DNA of 64,000 nt, taken from Silurus meridionalis. Its lineage: Eukaryota > Chordata > Actinopteri > Siluriformes > Siluridae. The stretch lies in assembly GCF_014805685.1 (NCBI RefSeq), contig NC_060896.1, positions 9,142,889-9,206,888 of the forward strand, read 5' to 3'. Position numbers and translations under genes: made by a program. Of this stretch, positions 12,601-24,525 are shown in pieces. Numbering within the stretch: position 1 is the stretch's first letter; each line of letters starts with the position of its first letter. Below the pieces are notes generated by a model, which was not told the DNA's origin, did not search any database, and saw only the letters and a program-made list of their open reading frames with translations.

Positions 12601-13140
12601 GCATTTAGACAGGATAATAAATAATAGTTTCCTGCATTCTCTGGGGAAAAAACAGTGTGAATATTGTACATAGGGATAAAAAGCCTTAAAGTAGGTTTTT
12701 TATTACTGAAGCAATCTAAGACGTTACACCAGGTAAAGGATAAAATAGATCATTCTTTAATCTGGGTTCAGCATCTCTCTGCTCCTTATTGTTGCCCAGG
12801 ATATTGATGGCAGGCTGAAAATCCGTGGCAGCGTGTTTCTCTCTAAAGCTATTTTTACCTGAATATAATGACATAATGTGTTTGCATGCTGATTTATACA
12901 ATATGAGAAAAATACAGATTTAGGGTTAATAGGAGAGCATGTATTAGGATAGAATTTTGATATAAAAAAAGTGTACCAATGGCTATGAATTAATCCGCTT
13001 GTTTGTGCAGTGCAAAGCATTTATACATTATCTATTTATGTATAAGCAGCAACTATGGCTTAATTATTGTACACTGTTTGATTATTAAATTGAGGATTAT
13101 TGGATTATTATTATTACTCAATTTTCTTGTTGCAACAAAG
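9613..13140. other. Intergenic, nothing recognised
   Basis: About 3.5 kb of AT-rich DNA with no gene, named repeat or long microsatellite. Open frames up to about 90 codons occur but none resembles a known protein. Confidence 0.55.
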
Positions 13141-13142
13141 TA

Positions 13143-13955
13143 ATTATCTCATTACTTTATTTTACTAGGTAATAACCATGGCTCATGACTCATCCCGAAA
13201 CCATCTAGAGACGTACCAGTGCCAATTGGATCCCACTACATGTGTGGTTTTGACATTGGACCTCCTGGAGTGTTTAAAGGCTCGGGCATGGAGAAGCTGA
13301 TGCTGGATCTGTGATGATTACAAATGTTGTAGCTCCTAGTTTTATAACCATAAAGACTGTATAAGACTGTAGAAAGATCATTACTTATAATCTTATACTC
13401 CAGTACTCATGTTAGTTCTCACTCTCCAGTGTTCTGTATTGTTGAAAGATTTATGATCAAACTCTTGATGTCACCCAAATGAGGATGGGTTCCCCTTTTG
13501 AGTCTGGTTCCTCTCAAGGTTTCTTCCTCATAACATCTAAGGAAGTTTTTCCTTGCCACAGTCGCCACGGCTGCTCATCAGGGATAAATGCACACCATTT
13601 ACCTTAACTGTTGATTTCTGTAAAGCTGCTTTGAGACAATGTCTGTTGTGAAAAGCGCTATAGAAATAAACTTGACTTGACTTGACTTAACTCAGTTATC
13701 TCATTCCTTCATGTTACTATGTAACAACATTAAATTAATTATCTCATTTTTTCATGTTACTACAGTATGTAAAAACTTGTTTTAATTATCTCATTACCTC
13801 ATGTTACTACAGTAACAACCTTGACTGAATTATCTAATTTCCTCATGTTACTACAGTTAATGACCTTAAATAAATTGTTCTTATTCCTTCATGTTACAAT
13901 GTAATGACCTTGACGTAATTATCTCATTCTTTTATGTTACCATGTAGTGTCCAAT
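13143..13955 (+). repeat. 44-47 bp minisatellite split by an insertion
   Basis: Units beginning ATTATCTCATT and containing CTTCATGTTACTACAGTAA start at 13143, 13695, 13738, 13785, 13829, 13874 and 13918. Unit spacing after the insertion is 43-47 bp. The block 13190-13690 between units 1 and 2 is the inserted interspersed repeat. Confidence 0.8.
13190..13690 (+). repeat. Interspersed repeat, copy 3 (with TTGAC tail)
   Basis: The longest copy of the family in the window. It ends GCGCTATAGAAATAAACTTG followed by a short ACTTG array. The inverted counterpart is at 4905-5095 and a partner at 9110-9612. The short tandem tail suggests a non-LTR retroelement, the inverted ends seen in copy 2 suggest otherwise. 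No coding capacity. Confidence 0.75.
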
Positions 13956-15060
13956 CCATAATTATTATAATTTTTTTTGTGTGACCTCAATTGAGTGACC
14001 TCAATTTGATCATCTTATTTATTTAAGTAACTCAAGTATATGTAAATAATGAGAATTATGTGAATAATATTAAGTGAGATTGTCATCAGCAGGACTCTTC
14101 TCCTGCTGCGTAAACTCTACGACTCTCCAGACTTACATCTGGCCAGGCAGAGTCTATTCAACTGATTCACATCTACTGGCTTCAGTTAAAAATAAAACAA
14201 TTTCAATTTATGCAATGATAGTATGAAGAATCAAAAGCTGCACTGTTGAGTCGAGCATTTACAGCCCAATCCCTCTTCTAATACTATTTCTATCGTGCAA
14301 TAACAACAGCAGTTGGATCCGAAGAATAGAGATTCCACCAGACACGCAGCCAATTCTCCTCAAAAGCCCCTGCATGACCGTCTAAAGCTGTTGGGCCTCG
14401 CTGACCAGATCAAAGACTCAAAGATAGGTCTTTTTTGCATGCCTAGCAATATTCACTTGATAACAGCAGGCAGATTTGCCCTTACGATGTAATAAGAAAA
14501 AGAGGCTCACAAGGAAGCTCCTCTGCCTCAATGCAGAGTCGTCTGAATGCAAAAATTCAATATTGGAATGAAGTAGGTCATGGAAATGGAAGACAGATGT
14601 GCCTGATTTCCTTTGAGTGCTGGACACAGAAAGTCCATGACCTAATGGCTAATACTCAGATTAAAATGTGCATTTATTGACAGAGGAGCAGGAAATCAGA
14701 TCACTCGTGGTGAAAGTTTCTGTACTGTGAAAAAAGAACAAAACTTAAAAACAATGATTGGAACTTGTGTAACTCAGAAACAAATGGACTGCCACATAAC
14801 GGTGATTAATGAATAAATACGTTCAAAAAGAGTATTTGTGTCTGTCCAAGCCCACACTATCTGCATTTTAGCTATGGGTACAATCATCACAATTCTTTTC
14901 TACCATTTTACATTAATGTGTAAATCCATTTATTGGCTTATGTTTAAAGAATTAATTAATCAATTAAAGAAATTCATTCAATTCATAATTTTTTTTTATT
15001 GTGAAATGTAAATAAAATTTTTGATACGTTGATATACACAGACTAGACATACATTATGAC
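13956..15060. other. Intergenic, nothing recognised
   Basis: No gene or named repeat seen. Confidence 0.55.
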
Positions 15061-15500
15061 ATTTGAACATTATGACCGGTAAATAAATCCCACTGATTAT
15101 CTCGTCATCATGGCACCTGTTAGTGGGTGGGATTTATTAGGCAGCAAGTGAACATTTTGTCCTCAAAGTTGATGTGTTAGAAACAGGAAAAATGAGCAAG
15201 CATAAGGATTTGAGCGAGTTTGAAAAGGGCCAAATTGTGATGTCTAGACGACTGGGTCAGAGCATCTCCAAAACTGCAGCCTTAGTGAGAAGTTCCTGGC
15301 CAGCAGTGGTCAGTATCTATTCAAGGTCCATCCAAGAAAGAAACAGTGGTGAACCGGCGACTGGGTCATGGGTGGTCGAAGCTCGTGGGGAGCGAAGGCT
15401 GGCTCCTGTAGCTCCAATTGCTGAAGAAGTTAATGCTGTTACTGCTCGAAGGTTAAGGACTGTTTTGGCAGCAAAAATGGGGACCAACAAAATATAAGGC
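15061..15500 (+). pseudogene. Tc1-like transposase, N-terminal remnant
   Basis: An open frame from the methionine at about 15189 reads [20 protein letters not shown] then [15 protein letters not shown], the paired-type DNA-binding domain of fish Tc1 transposases. Further on [11 protein letters not shown] corresponds to the inter-domain segment. The rest of the transposase, with its DDE catalytic domain, is absent: the frame jumps to IAEEVNAV and stops. The 5' flank 15061-15170 resembles a Tc1 leader. Confidence 0.8.
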
Positions 15501-15929
15501 AGGTGGTCATGATGTCATACATGATTAAATTATAAATATCTCAATCTAAATTATATATTCTTTAAGAATGCCTTTCATATAAGTACATACAGAAATCATT
15601 ATTATGGTTGACTGAGGAACTGTCACAAGTTTACAAGGTTATAAAGGATTTTACAGGAAACATAACAAACATGACACTGTTGCCAAAATGGCGGCAAAAG
15701 CTGGAAAAGAGAACTTTGTTTTGTATTAAAAAAAAATTATAAATAAAAAAAGAAAAGAAAAAAGACAACCTGTTGAAACCATTCTTTTATATTCATCTAT
15801 AGGAAAATTTCCACAAGGAAATCTTTCAAAATCATGCAAAGAAATGTAATTTAAAAATATTATGAAAATTAACAACAGAATTCCCAAACAAAATTCTAAA
15901 AATGTCTGTAAATCTTTTTCAATAAAAAA
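15501..15929. other. Intergenic, nothing certain
   Basis: AT-rich. It may include the left end of the following Tc1 relic. Confidence 0.5.
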
Positions 15930-16731
15930 AACTTGAAATATCACATGCACATAAAGATTCAGACCCTTTGCAACAACAACTGAGAATGATTTTTTTCTTG
16001 ATTGCCGCTGAGATCGGACAACATTTTAGAAAGACAACATCACTGCAGTCCTGCACTGTTCTAAGCTTTATGGCAGAGTGGCTAGATAGAAGCCTCTCCT
16101 CAGTGAAAAACCCATAGATGCCTGCTTGGATTTTGCCAACATGCCCCTGAACGACTCTCAGACTGTGTGGAACAAGATTTAACTTGGCAACAGGTCAAGA
16201 ATGAGGAAAAGCTGAATGGTGCGAAGTACAAATATATCAATAAAAACCTGTTCCATAGAGATCAGGACCTCAGCTTGGACCCCTAAACACACAGGTAAGA
16301 CAACACAGGACTGGCTTAGGGACAACTCTGTGAATGACCTACAGTGGCCCAGCCAGAGACTTGCCTTAAACCTTAATGAACATCTCTGTAGACCAGCAAT
16401 GGTTACAATCCAACCTGACCCAGCTTTCCAATGAAGAATGGTGGAAAATCCCAGGTGTGCAAACCTTCTTGCATCGTACCCAAAAAGACTAAGGGCTGTT
16501 ATTGGTGCCAAAGATGCTTCAAATAAGTAATGATAAACTGGTCTGAATACTTGTGTACATTTTAGTTTTTCAATATGGAAATATATATTAGATTTTCTTT
16601 ATTTCATTTGTCATTAATGGGTACTACGTGTAGATTAATGGGAAAAATTTATTGAATGCTTGTAGTATCTGCAACACAACAATATAAAAAAAGGTTTGAA
16701 TAGGGGGTCTGAATACTTTCCAACTGCACTG
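15930..16731 (+). pseudogene. Decayed Tc1-like transposon
   Basis: The right terminus GAATACTTTCCAACTGCACT then G, followed by TA, is the inverse of a Tc1 end. Within it a broken transposase is readable: RDNSVNDLQWPSQ and LNLNEHLCRPAM (degenerate from the usual SPDLNPIEHLW motif), then, in another frame, VIGAKDASNK. Many stops and frameshifts. Different subfamily from the copies at 15061 and 45320. Confidence 0.75.
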
Positions 16732-16736
16732 TACAG

Positions 16737-16737
<1 letters not shown>

Positions 16738-16812
<75 letters not shown>

Positions 16813-16814
16813 AA
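16738..16814. repeat. (GT)n-(GA)n microsatellite
   Basis: About 30 GT units followed by about 8 GA units and degenerate GA sequence to 16845. Confidence 0.97.
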
Positions 16815-16849
16815 GAGACAGACAGACAGAGGGAGAGAGAGAGACACTG

Positions 16850-17414
16850 AACCTACACTATAAATAACTAACAATGAATGATTACATTATTCATTCAAGC
16901 AGCTCCAAACCAGAGAGCATAAAAAAACCACCTCACATTCATTTTGAAAGGAACATATACCCACAGCATGTAATAAATTATAAAAATGAACAGAGGAGGA
17001 ACATCTTACAGATTAGAGCTTCTGCTTGTCATCAGGATAGTGTGTGTGCCTGTATAAGGATGAGCCACATGTCCAGATTTATATGTTAAATGTCACTCGT
17101 ACATCTGGGAATATTTACATGATGTAGCCTATTTTCCCAATGGCAGCACTTTGTTTTTATGGCAATTTCATTTGCAAAAAGAATTTTACTTGTAATGAAG
17201 CCTGCTACTGTTAATGTGTGGAAAGTTAAAGTCCTGAGGGGAGGAAAGTAGAACAAAGGAATCACTTTTTTCACATTTTGTGAAGTCCTTGTGAATTCTT
17301 AAAGCAAACATACTGCATATGAGTCTTGTGCCAATCCAGTTTCCATAGAAACCTTGCAGGCAAAGTTATTGATAGCTACAAAATATATATTCAAGTCAAA
17401 TTGTGCTGTCAGCT
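16850..17414. other. Intergenic, nothing recognised
   Basis: No gene or named repeat seen. Confidence 0.5.
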
Positions 17415-18055
17415 GTCCATGTTAATTCGAACACTTGTGCACTTGCTTATTTATGCTATTATTCGATCAGCCAATCATGTGACAGCAGAACAATCCAAAA
17501 GAATTTGCAGATACAGGACACATACTTCAGTTAATGCTCATTTCAAACATCTGAATGAGTGAACAAAATGTGACTTTGGTGACTTTAACTATGCAACGGA
17601 TGCTGGTGTTAGATGAGCTAGTTTGAGTATGTCTGAAACGGCTGACGCTCTGTGATTTTCACTCAAAAAGACTGAAGAACTAAAGAATTTATATACAAAA
17701 GTGAGCAAAAAACACATTCAGAGTGCAAAGGTGCTGCAGTCCGAAATGTCTTGTAGATAAGAGAAATCAGGAGAGGAGAATGACCAGACTGGTGGGCTTA
17801 CAGGAATTCTATAGTAATTCAAATACAACCATAGCAAGCAAACCTTGAGGTGCATGGTCAGAAGAAAATCGCATCATGTTCCACTCTTAACAGCTAAAAA
17901 TGTGACGCAGACTCATACAAACTTTTTACGCTTGAAGACTGAAAATGTTTGGTCCAGTTTTAGTGAGTCTGTGTCCATGTGCCACAGATTCCTGTTCTTG
18001 GCTGGCAGGTGTGGATGTGTTATTCTGCAGTTGTACAACCTGATTATATAAGCTA
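17415..18055 (+). pseudogene. Tc1-like relic, same family as 45320-46477
   Basis: Plus-strand leader (CAGCCAATCATGTGACAGCA) followed by decayed transposase sequence. 17570-17650 corresponds to the N-terminal domain and 17845-18010 to the middle, with RRKSHHVPLLTAKN parallel to RRPHRVPLLTAKN of the better copy. A section between is deleted. Next to an opposite-strand piece of the same family. Confidence 0.65.
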
Positions 18056-18059
18056 CTAC

Positions 18060-18352
18060 AGTATATCCTGCCTGGCAGCTCAAACCAATCTTGCCATTAC
18101 CTTCTGACCTCTCTTACCAGCAAGCCATTTCCGTCCACAACTGTCACGGATCAAAATCTAGAAAATCCCAGATCAGCAGTTAAAAAAAATACTCAAAGCA
18201 GCCCATTTGGCACCAACAATCATACCACAGTTACCAAGATCCTATTTTTCCACAATTTCCGACGTTTTATCTGATGTTATGCGGTGTCCTGCTGCCACCC
18301 GATAAGACAACTAATCGGTAGGTAAATAAACAGGTGTTCTTATTAAAGTGGA
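18060..18352 (-). pseudogene. Tc1-like relic, inverted relative to its neighbour
   Basis: Minus-strand 5' half of the 45320-46477 family. TTGCCATTACCTTCTGACCT is parallel to TGGCCATTCTCCTCTGACCT there. The terminus is CAGGTGTTCTTATTAAAGTG, compare CAGGTATACCTAATAAAGTG. Confidence 0.65.
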
Positions 18353-18479
18353 CGGAAAAGGCATATCCCCAACTCTATGCATGACATTTTTTTTTTTTTA
18401 CTATTTCTGCTGCTGGATTTCGGGCAGCACAAATGAAACATAGAGCACGGCTCAATACCTTGAGGACTCTCATCAACGC

Positions 18480-19935
18480 CGTGGCTAAAGGTTTTGAGAA
18501 AGACACAAATGTACATTTTCACAAAGTTACTATGTTACACTGAAGTATAATCACAAGCATTTCCTAAGTGTCAAAACTCTTTTATTGACAATTACATTAA
18601 GTTCATGCAAAGAGTCATTATTTGCAGTGCTGACCCTTATTTTTAAAAACCTTTGCAATTCACGCTGGTGTGCTGTCAGTCAAATTTGGCGCCACAACCT
18701 GATTTATGGCAGCCCATTCTTGAATAATTAATGTGTGAAGTTTGTCAGAATTTGTGGGTTTTTGTATGTCCACCTGCCTCTTAAGGATTGACGACGAGTT
18801 CTCAATAGAATTAAGGACTGGGGAGTTTTCTGGCTATTGACCCAAAATTTCAATGTTTTGTTCCCTGAGCCACTTACTTACCAATTTGCCTTATTGCAAG
18901 CTGCTCCATCATGCTGGAAAAGGCATTGTTTTGTCACCAAAATGTGGGTGGTTTGGAGAAGTTGCTCTCGAAGGATGTTTTGTACCATTCTTTATTCATG
19001 GCTGTGTTCTTAAGCACAATTGTGAATAAGCCAACGTCCTTGGCTAAGAAGCAACCCTCACATATGAATGGTCTCAGGATGCTTTATCGTTGGCATGACA
19101 CAAAACTGATGGTAGCACTCAACTTTTCTTCAGTGGAAAAGCTTTTTCTCACTGGATACCCCAAACAATGGGCAGGGCATTCATTAGAGAAAATGACTTT
19201 ACCTCAGTCCTCAGCAGTCCAATCCTTGTTCCTTTTGCAGAATATCAGTATGTCCCTAATGTTTTTCTTAAAGAGAAGTGGCTTCATTGCTAACCTTTTT
19301 TTCACCAGGCAACCTCCAAAAGTCTTCACCTTACTGTGTGTGCAGATGCACTCACACATGCCTGCTGCCATGCTCTGCACTAAATCCTACAGCTGAATCA
19401 ACTTTAGGAGACAGTCCTGGCACTTGCTAGACTTTCTTTGGGTCCCCTGAAGCCTTTACAACAATTATACCCTCTTTCCTTGAAGTTCTTGATAATCCGA
19501 TAAATGATTGATCTAGGTACAATCTTACCAGCAACAATATCCTTGTCTGTGAATCCCATTTTGTGCAAGCAATGATGACTACACGTGTTTCTCTGTAGGG
19601 AACAACGGTTAACAAAGGAAGAACAATGATTTCAACCACCACCCTAATTTTTAAAGCTTCCAGGCTGTTTTTTCTAACTCAATCGGCATGACAGAGTGAT
19701 CTCCAATCTTTTTCTCGTCAACACTCTCACCTGTGTTGACGAGAGAATCACTGACATGATGTTAGCTGGTCCTTTTGTGGCAGGGCTCAAATGCAGTGAA
19801 AACGTTGTGAGGATTAGGTTCATTTTCATGGTAAAGTGAGACTTTGTAATTCACTGCAATTCATCTGATCACTCTTCATAACATTCTGGTGTATATGCAA
19901 ATTGCCATCATAGAAACTGAGTCAATTATTTAAAT
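18480..19935 (-). pseudogene. Nearly full-length decayed Tc1-like transposon
   Basis: Minus-strand element with both subterminal regions readable (left about 18482 AAAGGTTTTGAGAAAGACAC; right 19860-19935). It is full of stops, so only fragments of transposase survive. 19427-19642 in minus reads a degenerate helix-turn-helix region. The sequence matches, as I remember it, a Tc1 family widespread in fish with a terminus containing CCAAAAGTTTTGAGAATGAC. Old and inactive. Confidence 0.7.
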
Positions 19936-20439
19936 AGACATATCAAAGTACCTAAAAAAAATACTCTAGCAGAACTGATAAAAAAAATAAATAAAGCATA
20001 ACAACGAATGTCTGCAACTCAGTGACTGATTCTTTTTTGTGGATTGTTCAAGTAGCTACAAGGTCATGGATATTCTTTCAGAAATTATGCCCTCACTTTT
20101 TTAAATTTAATTCAATTTCATTTCATTTCACCGTCTCTGGTTTAATGGCGTATCTTGGTATCTTAAAAAAGTCAACACAAAAGAATTAGGCAAAGAGTTA
20201 TGTTAATAAACTCCTAGCATCAAAATTGAAACAGATGTCTCATCATTTTCCTCATCCTTTTTCCTTTTCCTGAACCAAATTTATAAGAAAGCAATTTTAT
20301 GTAAGTGGATCTTCACAAATTGACTACTATTGAGTATCCTTGCCTTAGAAACTTGTGGAGAAACAATATATAGATAAAAAGACAAAAAACAAAAACAAAA
20401 ACAAAACAAGAATCCAGCTTGTGACATGAACAAAAGTCA
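19936..20439. other. Intergenic, nothing recognised
   Basis: AT-rich between the Tc1 relic and the putative tmtc2 poly(A) site. Confidence 0.5.
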
Positions 20440-20453
20440 TATCTGGCACATAC

Positions 20454-20459
20454 TTTATT
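20454..20459 (-). terminator. Candidate polyadenylation signal AATAAA
   Basis: TTTATT on the plus strand reads AATAAA on the tmtc2 strand. The sequence 25-80 nt further along the transcript strand is T-rich with TTG/TTTG runs, the usual arrangement for a vertebrate poly(A) site. Confidence 0.35.
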
Positions 20460-22154
20460 TTATATATTACAAAAAAAGGAAGCAAGGAAAGCTACAAATT
20501 GATAATTTATAGAAATACAAAGTTTAAAAAGGAAAAAAAAAAAAAAACCATCTGAAATTTAGTAAACTCTCAGTGCTCCATAAGCACTCTTCTGCACTGA
20601 CCCCACTGACTGAAATCCCTGAGGAAAGACAAACAAACGCAAGACTCGTATATAATGGTTTTCAATTTTGTACAGGTGAGAAAAGCGAGGAGAAATTGAC
20701 AAAGGGAAATATGCAGTGTTTGCAGTATAGTTAAGCACTGCAGGGTCTGATCTGCACAGCATTATTATTTTTTGCCATTTAAATTTATCATGCCCCAAGA
20801 TCCAAGGAGAAAAATTAGACATGGTCAAATCAGCTAAAAAGAGAAGCAAAGGAACAATGATAGTGGCACAATGCTTGAATTTTACATTTATTATAATTCA
20901 GGAAGCTTGATTGTAAAATATCCTTATCCAGATTTACGATAAATGCCCATCTGAATAAACAAGAAGATTTCATAGTAGGCCAGTTAACAGCTTGGCTATT
21001 TTCACCATAATCAACAGTTTGCTTTCCAAAGTGTCTCCGAAGGAGGGAATAGATGAATGAACATGTTACATGGTTATACAACACAGTGCCAGCTGCTTTG
21101 TTTTTTATTATTATTATTATTTTTTACAAGACACCACAATGGAAATAAATTAAGAATTAAACTCTGCTAAACATCCCATAAAATGCCTTTCAAATATAGT
21201 GGGAAAAAAGAGTTGAATATTCTTCATGATTTAAACCAAACAAGAGAAACATGACAGCTAGTGGTAGTGCTGACTGCAGTACATGAACGTTAATTACAAG
21301 TTATATATTCGCACACGATATGTACAAATATTAACACCTGAATTAAAGACAAAAATAAAATGATAGAAGTGGATGTTAGGATTTAGTGACCCCCCAAAAA
21401 AAAAAAAAATCTCAGGAGTTATTATACAATGGCATATATTAAGTTACTTTATACACTAAAATTCAGTATAAGTAATACAAAAAAACAGACACACACCAAA
21501 AAACTAAACCAAACAAAAAGAAAAAACCCACCACCAAGGTGACAGAAACGATTCCTTATAAACCTATGGCTGTGCATTGTTAGATGAGTGCAATGTGGTT
21601 TATATTTGGTTAGGAGACTCTCAAAGCTTTGCACGTGACACAATTCCATTCTTCGGCTACAGTTTTGCTGTGAAATGAAATGAAAGGCATTCAGAAGGAC
21701 ATGCTTGAGTAGTAGCTCAAGAGCTTCCTGTTTAGCACGGTTATATCAACAAATCCTTTTTCAACTGGCAGAGCTTTTAGCTAAAGGTTTTATTCTGGCT
21801 TAGCAGAGGTCAAAGAAATGTCTTTAAATCAGGGGATATTTGTGTAATCATCCTGCTAGAGGACCATGAAGCCTGGTGCCAGCTTGGTAACTCATGGGCT
21901 GTGGGTGATGCTCAGAGTCTCACACCTAATCTGCTTTAAACTGCAACCTTGAAACATTTACATTGAAATTCAAGACATTATTCCAGTATTTCACATTGGG
22001 CCTCATTTATCACACTGGGTACAAATAAATTGATTTGTAAACTGTTATGGTGATTTAGACAAGAAATTTGGCAGTTTAGCAAAAAAACAATTGTTTCTAT
22101 CTTATCAGGTGTAAAACACAATTTCAAATATCTTACGAAAAACAAACGGAAGCC

Positions 22155-22392
22155 AAATAATCCATTATACAGTATATAGACAAACGTTGATGAACATCTG
22201 ACCATAAGATTCATATGTGCTTTATGAACGCCACATTTGCTGTTATAATAACCACCACTCTTCAGGGAAAATATAATGTTACTGCAAACAAAGACATCCT
22301 ATACAATAGTGTGAGCTAACATTTTGGGGAAGAACAACATACTGTATAGCTGAAAAGATCAGGTGCCCCAATACTTTCACCATATAGTGTTT
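22155..22392. mobile_element. Short Tc1/mariner-like relic in the putative 3' UTR
   Basis: Starts near TATATAGACAAACGTTG and ends CCCCAATACTTTCACCATAT, imperfect inverse ends. The inside CATTTGCTGTTATAATAACC is shared with 53719-54070, so both are copies of one family. About 240 bp, an internal-deletion derivative without coding capacity. Confidence 0.6.
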
Positions 22393-24345
22393 TTGATATA
22401 GTAAAATAACAAAAACAATTTGTACCCTATAAATTAAAAGGAAAAGAATATTGCAGCCAATGCAGTGCGATGGCTGAGCTGCATTACTGGAATATTTAGT
22501 GTACACCATGCTTGGCCCTTATTCACCACGAATGTTACCTTCTATAGGCTCGGTAGATATGAATCAGCTATACAGTTAACACACTTTATTGTAATTTATT
22601 GATTGGCATTAAATAATATACACTGATTCCCAAAGGAAATGATTCAAAAATAAAAAAATAAATTGTTTGTTGTGGCCTGTACCAAAAAAACTGAGAAATG
22701 AGGCCCAGTGTATGTTCATGTTTCTAGATGGGTTAAATAAAAAAAAAAATGACAGGCTGGAAATTGTCCCAAATAAATAAACAATACAACACAATCCAAA
22801 TAAATGCCTTTAAATTACAGAGGAATCGGACTTCCAGGTTGTGTTACTCATATGGCAGCAAAAGGCAGACTGTAAGCTTCAGCACACACATAGTAGATAA
22901 AGCTTTGGGTTGAAATAGTAAAAAATAAGATTTGAACAAATTTCTATAAGGCCAACGTGTAGCATTTTGTGTGTATCTCCTGTTCAGACTACACTCAAAT
23001 TACTGCACCATTCATCTATACAGTTCTGTACAAAGTTTACAACTGATACAACCCTGTTAGCTAAAGACACAGAGTCGAGTGAACCAAAAGTCGTTTAGCT
23101 CTGTGTCAATTACAGAAATATTTTTTTAATTAACAAAAAGCAAAGAAGCCTTCTGTGCTACAGTACATTTTGCTTGTTTCTTAAAAAAAAAAAGAAAAGA
23201 AAAATCCTTCAAGCTACAAGTAGCTTATTAACTTTAAGGGTGCTATATTATTGTTTTTTTTTAAACACTTCAAATTAATATTTAAAGATGATCACCACCA
23301 TCCATGATATTCCTCAAATTCCCCCAAAAAAGAGAGACTTATTCCAGGATATGAACTTTTCAAATTGTGTTCAATATGGCAATTTATCATGTTGTCATTA
23401 CCCCTTAATCATTTGATAAATGTTTGCACATCAAAACTGTTCTCAATATGACAAAGAATTAAATAATTTGTTAAAAAAATGTATAATTTAATAAAGGCTT
23501 ATGAATAGCTAAACTGTAAATTGTTCACGGTTGGGTTAGGAGATGAATTTGGATCCTGACATGCACAAGTGACCAGGAATCCATTAAAGAATAATCATAC
23601 CTCTTTTCTGCAATAGAGGAATAGCTATTATTTGCCTGCTTTTGTTTGTTTGATGAATCACTAGTCAACTGTCTGTACAAATGAGACCAGTTAACACTTT
23701 CCTTCATGCAATGTTCAGCTGCCATGTGACGACGCAAGAGCAGCAATGTGAAAATGTCTTGGAGGAAGCATGTGTGAGCCATTGCATTCACTGCTTTATA
23801 ATTGTAGTTGAGAGAATTAGCTAGGGGACAGGAATTACCAATGATTCAACACTGGTTTACAAAAAAATGAAAATAAATGGTGCACCATTAGAGGTGGCCA
23901 GAATTTCTGTTTTCTAAATAATTCCTGCAATCAGTATCCTTAAAGATTAGATCATCTAATCATAAAACTCAAGGAACCCAAAGAAATTAAGACCAATGAT
24001 ATATAAAAAAAAAAATCATTCGTTCCTAATTTTGCAAATGCCAAACGCAGCCCTACATATTGAGTTAGGCATCATTTATCTAAGTAATAGCAAAGAATCG
24101 AGAAACTTCAAGTACTAACAGCCCGCTTCAACCTAAGTGCTCGTGTTGAGAACGCCGAGTCCTGCACTCCCCAGAGAAGTTCTTGCATGGGTAAAAGTCC
24201 TCAAGCAAGTTCTCCAACAGACCAAACCTACGAGGGAAACACCATAGTCTCTCTACAGACAACTCTTGCCGAACTGTGCAAGATCTATGGATTGCTTCGC
24301 ATGAGAGGGTATCTTTCAAACTGAGCTCCACTTAATGTTTTTGAG

Positions 24346-24525
24346 TCAAGGGGCCATTGTCCTCAGGCCTTGTTTCTCCATGATGTTCCACAGCTTGCGC
24401 AGGTTGGACTGTGTAATGGTATCGTCAGGTTTGAGCTGCAGGGCTCGCAGGTAATTGGCTTCAGCTTCCTGAAGTTTGCCATTCAGATGAAGGATAGCAC
24501 CAAGGTTCATCAAGGCTGCAGGGTA
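24346..24525 (-). CDS. tmtc2: tmtc2 exon 12: last TPR, C-terminus and stop
   Basis: The coding part of the final exon is 180 nt: YPAALMNLGAILHLNGKLQE, AEANYLRALQLKPDD, TITQSNLRKLWNIMEKQGL, RTMAP and a TGA stop at 24346-24348. The acceptor is cactcag. The last TPR helix and the short basic tail match the TMTC2 C-terminus, with a divergent final few residues. Confidence 0.95.
   Translation of the reverse strand, partial: YPAALMNLGAILHLNGKLQEAEANYLRALQLKPDDTITQSNLRKLWNIMEKQGLRTMAP

Larger units (their letters stand above)
20440..24345 (-). other. tmtc2: Candidate 3' UTR of tmtc2
   Basis: No exon or open gene follows the tmtc2 stop on the minus strand. The first strong polyadenylation-like signal I see is AATAAA (minus sense) at 20454-20459. 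It is followed on the transcript strand by a U/GU-rich tract over about 20380-20430. Other AATAAA hexamers lie at 22585-22590 and 22595-22600 but lack such a tract. If the distal site is used the UTR is about 3.9 kb and contains the small Tc1-like relic at 22155-22392. This is inference from signals only; a shorter UTR is equally possible. Confidence 0.35.

Noticed and set aside
13690..13955. CRISPR-like spacing of the 44-47 bp repeats
   Set aside because: Units are contiguous and similar along their whole length, with no unique spacers, in a vertebrate genome; it is a minisatellite.
18911..19396. 161-codon plus-strand frame
   Set aside because: It is the antisense of a decayed minus-strand Tc1 transposase, so not a gene.
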